Source: Candidatus Acetothermia bacterium (lineage in GTDB: Bacteria; Bipolaricaulota; Bipolaricaulia; RBG-16-55-9). From it: 64,000 nucleotides of DNA. The notes under the pieces are model-generated. The model was not told the DNA's origin. It searched no databases and saw only the letters and a list, made by a program, of their open reading frames with translations. The stretch lies in the NCBI GenBank assembly GCA_016201405.1, contig JACQCZ010000014.1, forward strand, positions 232,631 through 296,630, given 5' to 3'. Each line of letters begins with the position of its first letter. The first letter of the stretch is position 1. Made by a program: the position numbers and the translations under genes. Below, in pieces: positions 1 to 7,773 of the stretch.

Positions 1-1175
1 CTCCAATTATTATGCTGTTAGCGGCTTCTACTGCCCTCAGCAAAGACTGGCTCTCCTACAAAAAACTCCAGAAATTTATGATGGTTGCTGGCGCCGTATT
101 GACGTTGCTTCACACACTAATCGCCTTTACACCGCTCTATTATTGGGTCGTAGAGCACGTCATCGGTGCGCCGCAAGAAGTGGTCGAGCCGGCCCGGTTG
201 GGACTGATGATTATGGTTCCCTGGAGCTGGGCGATCGCCTTTCGGCGCTTCCAACAGGGCGTCCTGATTCGCTTTGATCACTCCCGCGCCGTCACAGTCG
301 GGACGATGATTCGGCTTGCGGGTATTGCTTCCGTGCTTACCGCTGGATATCTTCTTCAGAGCGTTCCAGGCGTCATCGTAGCAGCCGCTGCCGTGATCAC
401 GGGTGTGATTGGGGAAGCGATCTATGCAGGATGGCGGGTCAGGCCTGTCATTCGGAATCAATTAAAGACAGCTAGAAAAGTGGAGCCACAATTGACCTTT
501 AGAGAGTTTGCTAGGTTCTACACGCCTCTTGCACTGACCTCTTTGTTGACGCTCATCGCACAGCCGATTGGGAGCGCAGCACTCAGCCGCATGCCAAATG
601 CACTAGAGTCATTGGCTACCTGGCCCGTTGTAAACGGGCTCATCTTCCTGTTAAGCTGTGTCGGCTTCTCTTATCAAGAGCTGGTCGTCGCACTTCTCGA
701 CAAACCCAGCGCCTTCTACAAATTGAGAGACTTTGCCGCAAAGCTTGCATTGATCGCGACCATGGCTCTCTCGATCGTCACAGTCACGCCAATCGGAAGA
801 TTCTGGTTTGAAGGAGCCACTGGACTTTCACCCGCACTCACAGGAATGGCTCTTGTCGCGCTCTGGCTTGGGCTATTGCGACCCGGTCTTCTTGTGATTC
901 TCTTTGGGCTTCAAGGAGCACTGGTGCACAGCCGTCGCACTCGTCCCATCACAGAGGCTATCGCTCTCTCTTTGACTGTGAGCTCGCTCATTTTATGGCT
1001 GGGTGTTCTTCGCGATGACATTATTGGGCTTTATGTTGGCGTCGCTGCCTTTACCCTTGGAGTCGTTGTACAAGTCCTCTGGTTGTGGCTGCGTGGCCGA
1101 AGCACAATTATCGAATTAGAAAAGAAGCATCATCCAGATTTACAGGTCCTTGCAACAGCCGCACCTGCTGAATAG
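1..1175 (+). CDS. Multi-spanning flippase/transporter-like membrane protein, 5' end cut off
   Basis: The reading frame is open from the first bases of the window (codons for Pro-Ile-Ile precede the first Met at 12), so the true start lies upstream. At least 387 residues are visible with about ten hydrophobic segments separated by short basic loops. The pattern, with a conserved-looking basic stretch FRRFQQG near residue 75, resembles the MATE/MOP flippase superfamily, in particular bacterial homologues of the progressive ankylosis (ANK) transporter or polysaccharide flippases. I infer a transporter in the inner membrane; the substrate cannot be told. No partner gene follows: the next 308 bases carry no convincing protein gene. 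Confidence 0.6.
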   Translation, partial: PIIMLLAASTALSKDWLSYKKLQKFMMVAGAVLTLLHTLIAFTPLYYWVVEHVIGAPQEVVEPARLGLMIMVPWSWAIAFRRFQQGVLIRFDHSRAVTVGTMIRLAGIASVLTAGYLLQSVPGVIVAAAAVITGVIGEAIYAGWRVRPVIRNQLKTARKVEPQLTFREFARFYTPLALTSLLTLIAQPIGSAALSRMPNALESLATWPVVNGLIFLLSCVGFSYQELVVALLDKPSAFYKLRDFAAKLALIATMALSIVTVTPIGRFWFEGATGLSPALTGMALVALWLGLLRPGLLVILFGLQGALVHSRRTRPITEAIALSLTVSSLILWLGVLRDDIIGLYVGVAAFTLGVVVQVLWLWLRGRSTIIELEKKHHPDLQVLATAAPAE

Positions 1176-1189
1176 CCCAGCTCATAAAA

Positions 1190-1385
1190 AGTAAGAGGGG
1201 CTTGGCCTCAGGGCAAGCGCTGAGCAAAAATCCGCGTGTATTGGCGGGCTACGCGGCAAAAACTCTTGCAACTTGCGACGAGGATAAAGCAAGGAGGGTG
1301 CTCTATCCCAGCCACCAAGCCCTCTTCCAGGAGGTAACTCCTCATTCCACAATACTCTCTTTCAACGACCGCCAAAGGACGGCTA
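1190..1385. ncRNA. Candidate structured RNA or regulatory leader, unknown family
   Basis: This gap of about 300 bases has no credible protein gene but is rich in inverted repeats. A 12-bp helix with one bulged G joins 1193-1205 to 1315-1326 and encloses about 110 nt containing smaller hairpins: 1207-1211/1220-1224, a perfect 6-bp stem 1232-1237/1251-1256, and 1272-1276/1289-1293. Downstream are a 5-bp stem 1329-1333/1338-1342 closed by a GTAA (GNRA-type) tetraloop on the plus strand, and a hairpin at 1369-1382. On the minus strand the 1232-1256 stem is followed by ATTTTTG, like an intrinsic terminator, so the transcribed strand is unclear. I could not match tmRNA, RNase P, SRP RNA or a known riboswitch. 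Confidence 0.35.
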
Positions 1386-1483
1386 GCTGGTGAGATAGGG
1401 ACGTTTGGGATGTTAAGCAAAACGATCAAAACCAGAGGTGAGGTTGACAGATTTGATCAAGTCGAGGAGAATAGATCGCGCAA

Positions 1484-1762
1484 ATGAAGCGCCAATGCCG
1501 CGTGCGAATCTCAGGGAGAGTCCAGGGCGTCTCATTTCGCGCCAGCACGCATCGCCAGGCCAGCGAATGGGTGCTCACGGGATACGTCAAGAATCTGAAG
1601 GATGGCCGCGTAGAAGCTCTATTCCAAGGAGAAGCTGAGTCTCTCGAAAAAATGGTTGACTGGTGCTACAAGGGCCCAAGACTCGCTCGTGTCGAGCACG
1701 TTGATGTCGAGTGGATGCTGATCGAAAAACAACTGGACTCATTTCGCATACTTATGGATTGA
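1484..1762 (+). CDS. acyP: Acylphosphatase
   Basis: A 92-residue protein of typical acylphosphatase length. It shows the signature GRVQGVSFR near residues 11-19, whose Arg binds the acyl phosphate, and the second motif VKNLKDGRVE around 34-43, whose Asn is catalytic. The enzyme hydrolyses acyl phosphates such as acetyl phosphate or carbamoyl phosphate in the cytoplasm. The start is the ATG at 1484, with a purine-rich GAGGAG about 13-15 bases upstream. A methyltransferase gene follows after 9 bases, so the two are probably co-transcribed. The structured stretch just upstream could be its leader, but no known riboswitch class was recognised there. Confidence 0.93.
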   Translation: MKRQCRVRISGRVQGVSFRASTHRQASEWVLTGYVKNLKDGRVEALFQGEAESLEKMVDWCYKGPRLARVEHVDVEWMLIEKQLDSFRILMD

Positions 1763-1771
1763 GGTGATTTA

Positions 1772-2626
1772 ATGTCTGATCAGAATAGCTCCCCTCTGGA
1801 AGGTGGACCCTTTTCGTTTGTGAGGTTTGCAAGACAGCCCTTCTATCGAGCTGTCAATGAGCATTTGGTCGAGATCTCCGAGTTCAAGCCCGGCGGTGCA
1901 ATTCTGGATCTGGCCTGTGGAACGGGAGAGATTACCAAGCTCATCTTAAACAGGCTTCATGGCGTCAAGAACACAATCATCATCGCCATGGACACCTCTA
2001 ACAAAGCCCTCGATCAGGCTAGGAAGGAGCTGGCTGGCGCAAAAGGCGTGATGATTCAGTTCGTCCAGGGGCAGGCAGAGCAGCTCTCCCAAACCCTAAA
2101 GGGGAGAGTGGACGCTGTTGTCTTTTGCAATGCAATCCACATGGTCGATGACAAACCCAAAGTTTTGGGTGAGATTCATAAAGTATTGAACCCCGGCGGG
2201 ATTCTGGCCTTCAATAGCACGTTCTTTGATGGAAGTCAGCTGCCAGAGACTGATCTCTTCTATCGGCGCTGGATGTCAAAGGCACTGAGACTTCTCAAAA
2301 GGAAACACGGCCTCCTGCCTGCACGTGATGTCAAAGTCGCTTCACGACGCCAGCTCACTCCTGAAGAATATGAACAATTGCTCAATCAAGAAGGCTTCGT
2401 AATCAAAGAGCGCAAGCTAGAGCCTGTGAAAGTCACCCTGGAAGGTTGGCTCGGTATTAGCGAATTTAGTGACTTCATCCAAGGTGCATTGCCTGGCGTG
2501 CCGCTTGCCGCAGCGAGCGAGGCATTGCAGGAGGCCGTGACCCAAGTCTTTCAAGAACTGGAGCTTGAAGCCGTGCCGCGACTCTGGCTCCATGTCGTTG
2601 CTGCGGCCAGGCCGCAGACTACTTAG
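1772..2626 (+). CDS. Class I SAM-dependent methyltransferase
   Basis: A 284-residue protein with a Rossmann methyltransferase core. Motif I is LDLACGTGEIT (about residues 46-56) for SAM binding, an acidic residue follows in the IIAMDTS strand, and LNPGGILAF is the usual post-motif III strand. The layout matches the UbiE/Methyltransf_11 group. The substrate cannot be inferred; the extra C-terminal part (residues 170-284) is not a recognised domain. It lies 9 bases after acyP, so probably in the same transcript, and its last 8 bases overlap the convergent HU gene. Confidence 0.8.
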   Translation: MSDQNSSPLEGGPFSFVRFARQPFYRAVNEHLVEISEFKPGGAILDLACGTGEITKLILNRLHGVKNTIIIAMDTSNKALDQARKELAGAKGVMIQFVQGQAEQLSQTLKGRVDAVVFCNAIHMVDDKPKVLGEIHKVLNPGGILAFNSTFFDGSQLPETDLFYRRWMSKALRLLKRKHGLLPARDVKVASRRQLTPEEYEQLLNQEGFVIKERKLEPVKVTLEGWLGISEFSDFIQGALPGVPLAAASEALQEAVTQVFQELELEAVPRLWLHVVAAARPQTT

Positions 2627-2894
2627 CCAAAGCCTCTTTGAACTGCTTCCCTGCGCGGAACTTGGGGACACTCTTTGCAGGAACAGTCATCTTCTTCCCC
2701 GTCTGCGGGTTGATGCGCTGAGTCGCCTTCTGCTTGCGCGCTTCAAAGGTCCCAAACCCCGTCAATGCAACTTTCTGGCTCTTCTTCACCGTGCTTACAA
2801 TGAGGTCCAGTGCCTCATCCACAACGGTCCGCGCGTCTTTCTTGGAAAGCTTGGCCTTCTTGGCCAACGCCTCGATAAACTCTTGTTTCGTCAT
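2619..2894 (-). CDS. hup: DNA-binding protein HU
   Basis: A 91-residue nucleoid protein with the full HU/IHF fold: N-terminal MTKQEFIEALAKKAKLSKK helices, the conserved GFGTFE turn, and the DNA-clasping arm ending RINPQTGKK (about residues 61-69). It binds and bends DNA without much sequence preference. It is preceded by a strong promoter (2928-2957) and a GGGGG ribosome-binding site. A C-terminal FKEALAK is typical of HU rather than IHF. Its 3' end overlaps the convergent methyltransferase gene by 8 bases, so the two messages may be antisense at their ends. Confidence 0.97.
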   Translation of the reverse strand: MTKQEFIEALAKKAKLSKKDARTVVDEALDLIVSTVKKSQKVALTGFGTFEARKQKATQRINPQTGKKMTVPAKSVPKFRAGKQFKEALAK

Positions 2895-2927
2895 GATGAC
2901 CCCCTAAGTTGGGTAAGATTGAACGCG

Positions 2928-2957
2928 ATTATAAACAGATCGAGTGCTGAAAGTCAA
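2928..2957 (-). promoter_or_regulatory. Promoter of the HU gene
   Basis: On the minus strand TTGACT (2952-2957) and TATAAT (2928-2933) are separated by 18 bases. Transcription would start near 2921, giving a leader of about 27 bases with a G-rich ribosome-binding site before the HU ATG. Confidence 0.75.
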
Positions 2958-3034
2958 GACAAACTCAGCGAATTCTCGACTTGTCTGTTGGAAAAGTCCC
3001 ATAATTTCAAGGCAGATTAGCTTTTAAAAACTGA

Positions 3035-3589
3035 CTATTGCTGAGCTCTCCGGATGGGCAACGAATCTTTGTACAGCTCTTTTCGAATACGCGGCATGAG
3101 CGCCATGAGAACGGCCTGCTCTGTCAATTCCGTTCTGCTCAGAATCTCATGGGAAAGATAGCCGATAGCGCCCATCTGTTGGCCGATGTTATTGATTTTT
3201 GTGAGCTTGGCCATCGCTTCTCCTACACTTTTCCCACTTTGCACTTCACGAATAATCTGAGGCGGGTATTGAAAGCCAGAGCCATGTCCGAGCGTTATCT
3301 CTCCCGATGAGTCAAGAATGGCACAGTACTGAACATCAAAATAGATCTTCAGATCATTCTGCCAGACGAGGCCAGCTTCGATTCCGACGCCATACTCAGC
3401 ATCGGACAAAGAGATCTGAGCTCTCTGTATGGCCCCTTGCGCGACTTCATTTTCGAACGGCTGCTCCGGAACTCCTGAGAGTACCTCAAGAGCAACAACT
3501 TCAATTGGCTGCTCCCCAAAGACCCGATCAAAGACATTTCTCACGGCTTCTATCTTGACCGGATTCTTGGAGCCGACATGAACACGCAT
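3035..3589 (-). CDS. yjjX: Inosine/xanthosine triphosphatase (DUF84, YjjX-type)
   Basis: About 184 residues of the DUF84/NTPase_I-T family, which removes non-canonical purine triphosphates (ITP, XTP) from the nucleotide pool. Family features visible are the N-terminal VGSKNPVKIEAVR (phosphate-binding loop with Ser-x-Asn-Pro-x-Lys), the central GVGIEAGL, and GHGSGFQYP. I chose the ATG at 3589 rather than the in-frame ATG at 3601: the protein then begins MRVHVGSKNP as in other family members, and the upstream ATG lies inside the apparent -10 box. The distance from that box to 3589 fits a leaderless message. Divergent from smpB. Confidence 0.88.
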   Translation of the reverse strand: MRVHVGSKNPVKIEAVRNVFDRVFGEQPIEVVALEVLSGVPEQPFENEVAQGAIQRAQISLSDAEYGVGIEAGLVWQNDLKIYFDVQYCAILDSSGEITLGHGSGFQYPPQIIREVQSGKSVGEAMAKLTKINNIGQQMGAIGYLSHEILSRTELTEQAVLMALMPRIRKELYKDSLPIRRAQQ

Positions 3590-3596
3590 AGTCTGA

Positions 3597-3626
3597 ATCA
3601 TTGCTTCTTTTGTGAAACATTGTCAA
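3597..3626 (-). promoter_or_regulatory. Promoter of the DUF84 NTPase gene, leaderless type
   Basis: Minus strand TTGACA (3621-3626), 18-base spacer, AATGAT (3597-3602). Only 7 bases separate the -10 box from the ATG at 3589, so transcription would begin at or next to the start codon. Confidence 0.5.
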
Positions 3627-3634
3627 CTGAGACA

Positions 3635-3663
3635 TTGAGGAATGCACCCAGAAAACTTATGAT
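3635..3663 (+). promoter_or_regulatory. Promoter of smpB
   Basis: TTGAGG (3635-3640), 17-base spacer, TATGAT (3658-3663). The predicted start near 3670 leaves a leader of about 10 bases without a Shine-Dalgarno sequence before the smpB ATG at 3681. Confidence 0.5.
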
Positions 3664-3680
3664 CATAGCGTGATTTTTTC

Positions 3681-4139
3681 ATGAGCCAAAAGGTCTCCAC
3701 CAATCGCTCCGCGCGCAGAGATTATCATATTGAAGCCACCCTGGAAGCTGGAATCGTCTTGACCGGGACGGAAGTAAAGAGTCTCAGGCGCTATGGCGCC
3801 AATTTGAATGATGGCTTTGCGCTCGTCCGCGATGGAGAGGTCTTTATGCACAACGTTCACATCCCAAAATATGAAGAAGGAAATCGCTACAATCATGAGC
3901 CAGACCGAACCCGAAAGCTTCTCCTCAACAAGAGCGAGATCTCCAGAATCATTGGGAAGACGCAGCAGCGCGGCTACACGCTCATCCCGTTAAAAATTTA
4001 TTTCAAAGATGGCTTTGCCAAGGTTGAGTTGGCTCTGGCCAAAGGATTGGCCAAATATGACAAACGGGAGAAGATCAAAAAGAATGAGCAGAGACGTGAG
4101 ATTGACCGCGCCATGAAGGACTTCCGCAACCGCTCATAG
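3681..4139 (+). CDS. smpB: SsrA-binding protein SmpB
   Basis: A 152-residue protein of normal SmpB length. Visible signatures are NRSARRDYHIEATLEAGIVL at the N-terminus, GTEVKSLR (the classic SmpB block around residues 30-37), KLYD-like LAKYDKRE, and a basic tail. SmpB binds tmRNA and delivers it to stalled ribosomes for trans-translation. The tmRNA gene itself was not found in this window. The message appears to have a very short leader without a ribosome-binding site. The stop codon overlaps the end of the convergent small membrane protein gene by 6 bases. Confidence 0.97.
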   Translation: MSQKVSTNRSARRDYHIEATLEAGIVLTGTEVKSLRRYGANLNDGFALVRDGEVFMHNVHIPKYEEGNRYNHEPDRTRKLLLNKSEISRIIGKTQQRGYTLIPLKIYFKDGFAKVELALAKGLAKYDKREKIKKNEQRREIDRAMKDFRNRS

Positions 4140-4343
4140 CCCTTTGCCTGCGCCCTCAAAGGGACCCAGTTGGCCTGAAGAGAATTGTCCAGTCAGCCTT
4201 TTGGCTCCAGAATCTTCGCGCGCGCCTCTCTTTTTTGCGTTGCCCAAAATGCGCTTACCGCCTTCGCGACGCTTAAAATTCATATAGAGAAAGAGCCCTC
4301 CCAACAGCACAACCACAAAGATGGTCACCTCAAGATTGCTCAT
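4134..4343 (-). CDS. Small single-span membrane protein, unknown
   Basis: A 69-residue protein with one N-terminal hydrophobic helix (about residues 5-20, VTIFVVVLLGGLFLYMNF) followed by a basic, glycine-rich tail (KRREGGKRILGNAKKRG). It has no recognised domain. It is probably real because its ATG overlaps the stop codon of the nucleotidyltransferase-fold gene upstream in an ATGA arrangement, typical of translational coupling. It probably sits in the inner membrane with its basic tail in the cytoplasm. Its 3' end contains a 7-bp inverted repeat (4140-4146/4157-4163) that lies just past the convergent smpB stop. Confidence 0.6.
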   Translation of the reverse strand: MSNLEVTIFVVVLLGGLFLYMNFKRREGGKRILGNAKKRGAREDSGAKRLTGQFSSGQLGPFEGAGKGL

Positions 4344-5086
4344 CGGCGGAGCCCCATCGCCAGGTCATTTGCAAATTGGTTGAGCGACTCCGTCTCTTTC
4401 AAGATCTTTTCAAACAACGAACGAATCTCATCTTTGAAGAGTCTCAATCTCCCAGTCTTTAAGAGATAGACTTGCCTAAAGCTTTCACAGGGAAGCTTGC
4501 ACTTCTCTTCCATCTGGCCAATCACTTCCAAAAACTCCAGCGGAGGCGGGTATTGATCATCTACTGAGCGAAGTATGGTTCGCATCAGCGTTCGATAAGG
4601 TGAGATGAGCTCGCGCAAGAAGAGCTCAAGCGCCTTTGGATCGCGGCTGTTCTCTTCAAAGTAGGCCCGACAGCGAATCGCTTTGGCCATCAGCTCTCGC
4701 AAGAGTTGCGTCTGAACCGCAGAAAAGCTGATCTGAATTTTATTGACAACATCATCGCCAACTAGAATTTGATAGCTCTCTTTTATCTCTAATGACTCAA
4801 TCGGAAAGAGATCGGCCATCTGCTGAAACTCTGTCAACAACATGAAGAGCGGCTGCGCCCCAGTCACTCTGAAGTTTCTCCCGATCTGCGTGGCCTGACG
4901 CAGTCTCTCAGGCTTGATCTCACGCAAGAGAATCAAGAGATTGATGTCGGATTTGCCTGCTTCAAAATAGGGGCTGGCACCGCTTCCATAGAGAATAATA
5001 GACACAAGATCTTCTTTAAAAGAGCCGGAAAGCTTCCCCACATATTCACGCGTAAATTGCTCGGATCGCTGATCGATGGGTGACAT
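4340..5086 (-). CDS. Nucleotidyltransferase-fold protein with helical C-terminal domain
   Basis: A 248-residue protein. Residues 29-53 carry the hallmark of the polymerase-beta nucleotidyltransferase fold, LYGSGASPY followed by SDINLLILL, i.e. Gly-Ser and then an Asp-x-Asn in place of the usual Asp-x-Asp. The rest is mostly alpha-helical, like HEPN-type or kanamycin-nucleotidyltransferase C-terminal domains. The substrate is unknown, and loss of the second metal-binding Asp raises the chance that it is inactive or unusual. It is translationally coupled (ATGA) to the small membrane protein downstream. The start ATG at 5086 follows a -10 box by 11 bases with no ribosome-binding site. Confidence 0.65.
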   Translation of the reverse strand: MSPIDQRSEQFTREYVGKLSGSFKEDLVSIILYGSGASPYFEAGKSDINLLILLREIKPERLRQATQIGRNFRVTGAQPLFMLLTEFQQMADLFPIESLEIKESYQILVGDDVVNKIQISFSAVQTQLLRELMAKAIRCRAYFEENSRDPKALELFLRELISPYRTLMRTILRSVDDQYPPPLEFLEVIGQMEEKCKLPCESFRQVYLLKTGRLRLFKDEIRSLFEKILKETESLNQFANDLAMGLRR

Positions 5087-5097
5087 GGTTCTAGCAA

Positions 5098-5126
5098 ATT
5101 ATCATCCCTAAAACGAGGCTTTACAA
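5098..5126 (-). promoter_or_regulatory. Promoter of the nucleotidyltransferase-fold gene
   Basis: Minus strand TTGTAA (5121-5126), 17-base spacer, GATAAT (5098-5103). The -10 box ends 11 bases before the ATG at 5086, so the 5' leader would be only about 4-5 bases. Confidence 0.45.
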
Positions 5127-5207
5127 CTTTTGTTGCAGCCCCCTGGCTTCTCTGTTAGTCTACGTTTGCCTCACTCGATCTTAAGTTGAGTTTAATGGAG
5201 GAACGAG

Positions 5208-6143
5208 ATGCGAAAGAAAGTGACCGTTGTAGGAGCCGGGTTTGTAGGGGCCACATCGGCTCTACGCATTGCAGAGAGAAATCTGGCTGATGTCGTCATG
5301 GTGGACATCCCAACGATGGAAAATCCCACCAAAGGCAAGGCTCTTGATATGCTTGAGGCCGCTCCACTGGTTGGCTTTGATGTGAATATTAGGGGAACAA
5401 GCAGCTACGAGGATACAGCCAGCTCCGATATTGTTGTGATCACGGCCGGTCTGCCCCGCAAGCCTGGGATGACGCGTGAAGACTTGATCGAGACCAATAC
5501 TAAAATTATCAAGAGCGTCATTGAGCCAATTATCAAATATTCACCCAAGACTATTTTGCTGGTTGTGACCAACCCGCTTGACGCCATGGTCTATGCCGCC
5601 TACAAGCTGAGTGGCTTCCCCCGTGAGCGCGTCATTGGCCAGTCGGGTGCCCTTGATTCGACGCGCTTCCGAACCTTTGTCGCCATGGAGCTTGGTGTCT
5701 CTGTCAATGATGTTCAGGGGCTAGTAGTCGGTGGCCACACTGATGTTGGCATGGTGCCGCTCGTCAGCAGAACGGCAGTTGCTGGCATCCCATTGAGCGA
5801 GCTGCTCAGCAAAGAGAAGATTGAGAAGCTCGTCGATCGGGCTCGCAAGGGTGGCACGGAGATCGTGCAGCTTCTCGGGCAGGGAAGCGCATACTATGCG
5901 CCAGCAGCAGGCGTAATGCAGATGGTCGAGGCGATTCTTCTTGATCAGAAGCGTGTCATTCCCAGTGCAGTTCTGCTCAATGGCGAGTTTGGGGTCAAAG
6001 ACCTCTTTTTGGGGGTACCGGTCGTGCTTGGCGCAAAGGGCATGGAGCGCATCATTGAGCTCAAATTATCTAAAGAGGAGCAAGCAGCATTTAAGAGTGC
6101 TGAAGAGCTTGTTCGCCAGACTGTAAGCCTAGTTAAGATTTAG
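5208..6143 (+). CDS. mdh: Malate dehydrogenase (LDH-like type)
   Basis: A 311-residue NAD-dependent dehydrogenase. The N-terminal Rossmann motif is VVGAGFVGA (residues 7-15). Substrate specificity for malate/oxaloacetate over lactate/pyruvate is indicated by Arg in the mobile loop, [11 protein letters not shown] (about 79-89). [10 protein letters not shown] binds cofactor, and the catalytic pair is the Asp in LDSTRFR and His in [10 protein letters not shown] (about 174-183). It interconverts malate and oxaloacetate in the TCA cycle. A strong ribosome-binding site GGAGGAACG precedes the ATG. A crotonase gene follows after 14 bases. Confidence 0.95.
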   Translation: MRKKVTVVGAGFVGATSALRIAERNLADVVMVDIPTMENPTKGKALDMLEAAPLVGFDVNIRGTSSYEDTASSDIVVITAGLPRKPGMTREDLIETNTKIIKSVIEPIIKYSPKTILLVVTNPLDAMVYAAYKLSGFPRERVIGQSGALDSTRFRTFVAMELGVSVNDVQGLVVGGHTDVGMVPLVSRTAVAGIPLSELLSKEKIEKLVDRARKGGTEIVQLLGQGSAYYAPAAGVMQMVEAILLDQKRVIPSAVLLNGEFGVKDLFLGVPVVLGAKGMERIIELKLSKEEQAAFKSAEELVRQTVSLVKI

Positions 6144-6157
6144 TTTTATTTAATGAC

Positions 6158-6928
6158 ATGACCCCTCAAAATGTCTTGATGGAAAAGAGAGGCCAAATCG
6201 CGCACGTCATTCTCAATCGGCCTCCACTCAATGTGATTGATATCGCGACTCTCAATGAATTGAACGATGCTTTCACGACGTTCAGAAGTGACGAGTCCAA
6301 GGTCATTGTGTTACGAGCCAATGGCAAAGCCTTTTCGGCAGGAGTTGACATCAAAGATCACACTCCCGATAAAGTCAAAACTATGATGAAGGCTCTCGAA
6401 GATGTATTCAATACCCTGATGGAGTTGGAACAGCCTCTGATAGGTGCAATCCATGGTGCGACGCTCGGCGGCGGCATGGAATTTGCGACCGCTTGCGATT
6501 TGGTGATCGCAGCAGAGAATACTCAGCTTGGCCAGCCAGAAATTCAGGTGGGCGTCTTTCCTCCCATTGCATGTGCTTTGCTGCCGAGGCTGCTCTCATG
6601 GCCAAGAGCCATGGAATTTGTTCTGCTGGGTGAGAGCATCAATGCTCAGCAGGCTCTTGCGCTCGGACTCGTCAATCGAGTCGTTCCGCTGGAGAGACTC
6701 GATCAAGAGACGGAGGCAATTGCTGCAAAACTGGCAGATATGAGCGGTCCGGTTTTGAAGCTGACCAAGAGAGCAGCTCGGATTGGGCTTAATAGCTCCA
6801 CCGATTTCAGACAAAAGATGGCTGAGCTCAATGAGATCTATTTGAATCAATTGATGAAGCTCAGCGACGCCCAAGAGGGCTTGCAAGCCTTCATGGAGAA
6901 GCGCAAGGCTCACTGGAAAGATCAATAG
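6158..6928 (+). CDS. Enoyl-CoA hydratase/isomerase family protein (dienoyl-CoA-hydratase-like)
   Basis: A 256-residue crotonase. Oxyanion-hole segments are AFSAGVDIKD (about 59-68) and GATLGGGMEF (about 99-108); both acidic positions used by hydratases are present (Glu in GGGMEFATACD and in GQPEIQVG). The usual PGAGGTQRLPR segment is replaced by VFPPIACALLPRLL, a pattern I associate with cyclohexadienoyl-CoA hydratases and related subgroups rather than classical FadB-type hydratases; that specificity is inference. It follows mdh by 14 bases without an obvious ribosome-binding site, suggesting co-transcription. Confidence 0.85.
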   Translation: MTPQNVLMEKRGQIAHVILNRPPLNVIDIATLNELNDAFTTFRSDESKVIVLRANGKAFSAGVDIKDHTPDKVKTMMKALEDVFNTLMELEQPLIGAIHGATLGGGMEFATACDLVIAAENTQLGQPEIQVGVFPPIACALLPRLLSWPRAMEFVLLGESINAQQALALGLVNRVVPLERLDQETEAIAAKLADMSGPVLKLTKRAARIGLNSSTDFRQKMAELNEIYLNQLMKLSDAQEGLQAFMEKRKAHWKDQ

Positions 6929-7005
6929 AGACTCTACGTCAGCTTTTCGATTTCCCTCCCCAAAGAAGAGAAGCTATACTGACGACTGTGGGCAGGGGCA
7001 ATTGG

Positions 7006-7749
7006 ATGAGACAGAAATTCATTTATCTTGGGCTGGCGGCTCTTTTCATCACTCTTTCTTGCTCTTCAGTCTTTGCGGTGGGTGAGCTGATTGGCCTCAC
7101 CGTAAAAGTTACGATCCATGGCGGCACCACTTATCAAGGGCAGGTCATTTCAGAGTCAGAACAGACAATCACGCTCTCTGTCGACAAGCAGCCGATTGTG
7201 GTAGAGCGAGATCAGATCGCTTCCATCACACTCATTCAGCAAGATGCCGCCCCAACTTCAAAAACCACTGCACCTCTCGGCCTTAAAGATGATCCAGCCT
7301 TTGCTGAGGTAAGAAAAAAAGCGCTGCAAAAGGCGGCTCTGGCCGCATTCGTCAAAGATGGCAATACTGTTGTGCAGGCCACTCTTAGCTATGTGATTGC
7401 TCGCGATCTGCCTGAAAATAACCGCTATGATCTCTTAACGGCAAAAGCGATTTTCGGAATTGGCACTTGGGTCGTCGGCCTCTTTTTGAGGCCCTCTGCT
7501 GAAGAGAGTCTCTACTGGAACTCTCAGCTTCCTGCTTGGCATGGCATCGTTGGACTGGCGGGCGGAGTGGCCGGATTAGGAGCAGGCGTCTCACTTGCCT
7601 TGGGCTATCTACAAAAGTACGCCGCGCTTGATCAGCTAGAGCCCTCAGAGACATGGTTTCAACGGGCTGAGCTACTCTATGGAATCCAAGGCGGAGCAGG
7701 ACTGATTCATCTTCTCTATGACACAACGATTTTGACATCTGCAAAATAA
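7006..7749 (+). CDS. Exported protein with SH3-like N-terminal domain and hydrophobic C-terminal part
   Basis: About 247 residues, starting at the ATG at 7006, which has AGGGG at 6995-6999; a GTG at 6988 is less likely. Residues 1-24 form a signal peptide ending SSVFA. The next ~45 residues (GLTVKVTIHGGTTYQGQVIS) look like a small beta-barrel of SH3/LSm type. The C-terminal half has hydrophobic Gly/Ala-rich segments (WHGIVGLAGGVAGLGAGVSL), possibly membrane-associated. No function is recognised. It lies 24 bases upstream of the large metalloprotease-propeller gene, so the two probably work together. A TATACT box at 6975-6980 is a likely -10. Confidence 0.6.
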   Translation: MRQKFIYLGLAALFITLSCSSVFAVGELIGLTVKVTIHGGTTYQGQVISESEQTITLSVDKQPIVVERDQIASITLIQQDAAPTSKTTAPLGLKDDPAFAEVRKKALQKAALAAFVKDGNTVVQATLSYVIARDLPENNRYDLLTAKAIFGIGTWVVGLFLRPSAEESLYWNSQLPAWHGIVGLAGGVAGLGAGVSLALGYLQKYAALDQLEPSETWFQRAELLYGIQGGAGLIHLLYDTTILTSAK

Positions 7750-7773
7750 AGAATTACAGAGAGGACGGGGTAT

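Noticed and set aside
1202-1429. Two overlapping open frames on opposite strands (63 and 73 residues) in the first large gap
   Set aside because: Neither has a recognisable motif or ribosome-binding site, and their bases are taken up by strong inverted repeats, so an RNA structure is the better explanation.
1190-1430. tmRNA, RNase P RNA, SRP RNA or a TPP/cobalamin/c-di-GMP riboswitch in the gap
   Set aside because: None of the conserved sequence blocks of these families is present; smpB nearby made tmRNA worth checking, but no tag-peptide or tRNA-like ends were found.
2565-3020. 151-residue plus-strand frame over the HU gene
   Set aside because: It is antisense to a clear HU gene and overlaps the methyltransferase end; no family resemblance.
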